NCBI RefSeq assembly: GCF_009730915.1
Contig: NC_052474.1
Span: 841,501 to 905,500, forward strand
Length of the DNA: 64,000 bases
Reading direction: 5' to 3'
Source of the DNA: Dioscorea cayenensis subsp. rotundata
Taxonomy: Eukaryota > Streptophyta > Magnoliopsida > Dioscoreales > Dioscoreaceae
The position numbers and the translations under genes were made by a program. Positions 60,691 through 64,000 of this stretch are shown here, in pieces; positions within the stretch are counted from its first letter, which is position 1; the number at the start of each line of letters is the position of its first letter. The notes beneath the pieces are model-generated. The model saw only the letters and a list, made by a program, of their open reading frames with translations. It was not told the origin of the DNA and did not search any database.

Positions 60691-62993
60691 GAATATATAT
60701 AGCTGTTAAAATTAATAGTGGATCATTTTTGCTTTTTTTAAAAAAAAATTGATAAATTATGAATGCATTATAAAACAGAAACACAGTACAAAAGTGGAAG
60801 CAAAGGTAAGATAACAGCAACGAGAGACACACAGACGCAGACAAACAAATTAGAATAAAATATAAATTTTATAATTGTTACAGCCCGGTAATTTTGTATG
60901 AACAAATTGGAATATTTCAGAATATAGACCTGGTTTTAAAAAACTATTTCCAAGGAAAGACCATGAAGGTGCTCCCATGTGCTTGCATCAATCTTACATC
61001 AAACTGACTTTCTATATATAGAAAATAAATTGAAGATTGAAGCTTTATTGAGTTCAGACTTTAATATCATCATGCTGTAAATAGACCTATCTCACTTTCC
61101 TACTTGCCAGACTTTAGATGAGGTTCCGGTCTGAAATAATCTTAGCAAACTATATTTGAACCAGTATTTTATTAGGCCGGCATGCTGATTTGCTGACCCA
61201 GAGAATGTGAATATGTGATTCACAAGTAATTAATAACTCCAAAGAAATGAGAACACTAAAAAGTACTACAGTTGATATGTTCCCGGATATATTAGTTATT
61301 TAATACATAAACAATGCAAAACCAAAACTAAGAGCTTTAAAAGGTGGTGATTTAAATTACTGAACATTTAAATTTTTTTTTAATTAAAATTGTATGTTTA
61401 CATAGCTATCAAATTTAACAACAAATATTTTTTTTATAATTAAGAATAAATCAAACTTGTTTTTATATTCGTTTTTTCGATTTTTATTATAGTAAAGAGA
61501 GATTTTATAACTTTAATTAGGAAAAGAAAATAAAAAAAAAAAAAGGATTAAAGTTTGGAGGCGAATAAAGCCAAAAATGGCAATAAAGAGGTTGCGTGAA
61601 AGTGATGTCATTTAGCACGTGGTTGGTTTGATTAAGCCCAAGGAGTCTGATTTGAAGTTTGAAAGTCAAAGAGTTTCTCTGAAAATGCGAATACATGCAG
61701 GAGTTTCAAACTTTTTTTTTTATGCCGGTGTGATCTCTGCCTTGCTATTTTCCGATAGAATGCATCATTTAAATCCAAGTTCCGAAACACCCTTATCTAT
61801 AACTTAATACACTTTCCCTACTAATGTATCCAATGCTTTGCCTCAATGACCAAGTTGGTCAAACCAATGTTGGCCGCAAATATAGGTCAAAGTCAAAGGA
61901 AAGATATAACAGTTGAATTTACAACTATAATAATAATAATAATAATAATGAATTTGAAAGGTATTACTATTCCAATTTGTACATGAGACCTTAATTGCAT
62001 ACGATTTAGTATATTATTGAACAGTTCGGAAGATGGTCAATGTAATTTGCTTTCAAGCCATTGCACGAAAATGCTCCTTCTTGTATAGTAATGCTGGAAG
62101 GGATAGTTTTTAATAAAAGAGACTAATGCTATCAAGAAAAATGAACAATAGCCTTTATATCTGAAGTATTGAGCTAAATAACTAAACGCCCTTTGCACCC
62201 ACCCGCTTTGAGCCATTAACAAAACTAAAGGGATATCTAGTATTATTTACATGTTTTTTTTATCTAATTCACATCTATTAAAAATTCAATTAAATTTAAT
62301 AAAAATGCTTATATATATATATATAATCAACTTTCAAAATAACCCTTATTTGAAACCCATTAAAATTCCATTAATTTATTTTTTTAATTTTAATTATATG
62401 TTTTATTCCCACTTTTAGAATAGTATTTTAGTTAAAAAAATAATAAATATAAGAGTATATTAAAATTAAACGACAGATGTGGTTCATTCACTTTTTTATT
62501 AAATGGCGAAAATTTTATTTAATGCTAGATAAGCTTTTTTTTAAATTTCTTAAAATAAATAAATAATACATATATAATCTAAAAGATGACATATAGTAAA
62601 TAAGAGCAGGGAGGGTAAAATCTATCCATGCATTGATGTGATTAAGTTCATACACCGTCATACCAGCATACGCGTTTCTCTCTCATTGGAAGTGCAAGTT
62701 TGACATTATATTAATATGATACCCATGATCAAGGCCCGGGAATGGTTTCCATGTTTGACTTTTTAACATTACAAAAATCAACTACATTTCCATTATGAAA
62801 ACTGTATATATTTAAATTTTAGATAAATGCTAAAAAAATATATATAGTTATTATTCATTACCATAAAATTTACATAACAGCTCAGCAAGGAAATATCCTT
62901 CAAACAAACTCAAACATCACCACTAAAACCTTTTTTTCTCTTTTAATTATAAAAAGGACATTCTAGAAGAAGCGCTTTCTTTCGTTCTCTTTC
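60691..62993. other. AT-rich intergenic region; no gene seen
   Basis: The stretch consists of homopolymer and TA/AAT tracts (for example (AAT)n near 61928-61950). Short open frames lack any family resemblance. Confidence 0.45.
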
Positions 62994-63728
62994 TCATTGT
63001 ACCAAGAGTTGGGGGAAACCAAGCGAGGGGTGCGGAGAGAGCGGCGAGGGTGGCGGCAAGCTGAAGATCCCCTTCCCTTCCGACTCCTCCCAAACGCTCT
63101 TCCAGATCGATGGCGTCAGTTGCCCCGTCTCCTCCTCCGGTGAGCTCTCTCTCTTCACCGCCTTCATCCCCTTCTCTGTCTCCTCTGTTACCCTTCTTCT
63201 CTTTGTCCCGGTGACCACCGATGTCATTTGCATCGCCGCCCGATCGCCTGAGCTGGCAACCTCGTTTGGGAAATTAAGTATCGCCTTGCAACCGCGCATC
63301 TGAAAGGCGGCGCGATCGTATGCCTTCGCCGCCTCAACGGCGGTGTCAAAGGTACCAAGCCAGACACGAGATCCCTTCCGATTTGGATCTCTGATCTCCG
63401 CCGCATACTTCCCCCACGGCCGTTGCCTCACTCCACGGTACCTCCTCGTATCCCGCGCTGGCTCCGGCTCTGGCTCTGGCTCCGGTGCCGGTGCCGGTGA
63501 ATCACGCCACTCAACCACAGGCGGTGGGGGGTGCGAGATGGATAGCGCGGCGGGTCGGCGTTCCGGGTCGGATCTGAAACTGATAACGGGCGCAACTAAG
63601 TTTGGGATCCGATAACAGTAAGGATCCGGTGTTGAGTCGGTGAGCAGGAAGTCTGGTACCGCGATGGAATCACCGAGAAGATGCTCGCGTATGAGGTCGA
63701 GCACGAAGAAATCCTCGCCCGTGCTCAT
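62994..63728 (-). CDS. ERF: AP2/ERF transcription factor, group IX
   Basis: An intronless 244-residue frame starts at the ATG at 63728. One AP2/ERF domain occupies residues ~96-154 ([20 protein letters not shown] through [20 protein letters not shown] to ILNFP). It has the Ala and Asp in KYAAEIRDP that mark ERF-type, GCC-box-binding members over DREB types. Residues 5-20 ([16 protein letters not shown]) resemble the N-terminal group-IX motif. A KRRR basic cluster follows the domain, and the C-terminus has a Trp-rich [10 protein letters not shown] stretch and a [16 protein letters not shown] tail, whose Ser-Pro pairs look like MAP-kinase sites of the ERF5/6-like branch. Such proteins act in the nucleus in ethylene, jasmonate and pathogen responses. 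The frame is much more GC-rich than its surroundings, as is common for monocot ERFs. No defect is seen. Confidence 0.93.
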   Translation of the reverse strand: MSTGEDFFVLDLIREHLLGDSIAVPDFLLTDSTPDPYCYRIPNLVAPVISFRSDPERRPAALSISHPPPPVVEWRDSPAPAPEPEPEPEPARDTRRYRGVRQRPWGKYAAEIRDPNRKGSRVWLGTFDTAVEAAKAYDRAAFQMRGCKAILNFPNEVASSGDRAAMQMTSVVTGTKRRRVTEETEKGMKAVKRESSPEEETGQLTPSIWKSVWEESEGKGIFSLPPPSPLSPHPSLGFPQLLVQ

Positions 63729-63841
63729 GGCTACCCTGATTACTTAGCGCGTTTACCCGTAAAAATGGCAAGTTTTTTGCTCAGATGAGACGAAGATGGT
63801 GGGAATGAAGCGGATCGATAGGATTTTTTGGCCTTGTGGTC

Positions 63842-63849
63842 TATTTATA
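63842..63849 (-). promoter_or_regulatory. TATA box of the ERF gene
   Basis: On the minus strand TATAAATA lies 114 bp upstream of the ERF start codon. Confidence 0.6.
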
Positions 63850-64000
63850 GATTTGAAAAATTTTTTTTTAAAAAAAAATGAAAGGATACTTCGCAGAAGC
63901 AAGGGACACACGATGGGATGGGTTTGGATTTATTTATTCCTTTATTTGATTTTATATTATTATTTTATTGTATTAGATAAGATTCTAATATTATTTTTAT

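Noticed and set aside
61619..61807. 62-codon frame near 61.6 kb
   Set aside because: No family resemblance, no splice or promoter context, AT-rich surroundings.

Overview
The window reads as nuclear DNA from a flowering plant. It is AT-rich, has spliceosomal genes with up to 26 exons, and carries plant-only families: an AP2/ERF factor, a plasma-membrane H+-ATPase ending in YTV, and a NAT11/12-type nucleobase transporter. The predicted UTP10 and ERF proteins look monocot-like to me, probably a non-grass monocot; this is an impression from remembered homologues, not a database result. No bacterial, viral or organellar genes were seen.

Layout, left to right. (1) 1-483: first coding exon of a WRAP73-like WD-repeat gene on the minus strand, continuing off the left edge. 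(2) 1227-10386: a decayed ~9.2 kb Mutator-like element (MULE) with imperfect terminal inverted repeats and a 9-bp target-site duplication. It holds a broken transposase (plus strand) and a convergent broken Ulp1-type protease gene (minus strand). Its noncoding spacers carry TTAA-centred motifs spaced about 20-21 bp apart, the most unusual signal in the window. (3) 10865-16038: complete ten-exon NAT11/12-like transporter, minus strand. (4) 16039-18533: AT-rich divergent intergenic region with a three-copy ~460 bp tandem array, then a TATA box and telo-box leader of the next gene. (5) 18534-30438: 26 exons covering the N-terminal half of UTP10/HEATR1, plus strand. (6) 29711-32435: a noisy inverted copy of the last UTP10 exons running into exactly 1000 Ns, which looks like an assembly artefact. 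(7) 33298-44887: 19 exons of MSH4, minus strand, with the C-terminal quarter missing toward the gap. (8) 45920-47312: small unidentified gene with a C-terminal hydrophobic segment. (9) 48073-54027: complete 21-exon P-type plasma-membrane H+-ATPase, minus strand, with one GC-AG intron and an intronic SINE flanked by a 13-bp duplication. (10) 57420-60690: 5'-truncated, frameshifted L1-type LINE. (11) 62994-63728: intact single-exon group-IX ERF transcription factor, minus strand, with a TATA box.

The host genes are unrelated housekeeping or regulatory genes (WD-repeat scaffold, nucleobase transport, ribosome biogenesis, meiotic crossover, proton pumping, ethylene/stress transcription) and do not form a pathway. 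UTP10 and MSH4 converge on the gap and lose their 3' ends there. I infer that this reflects incomplete assembly and not gene loss.

Exon boundaries were placed by hand from GT/AG signals, reading-frame continuity and remembered family sequence. Expect occasional errors of a base or of one exon.
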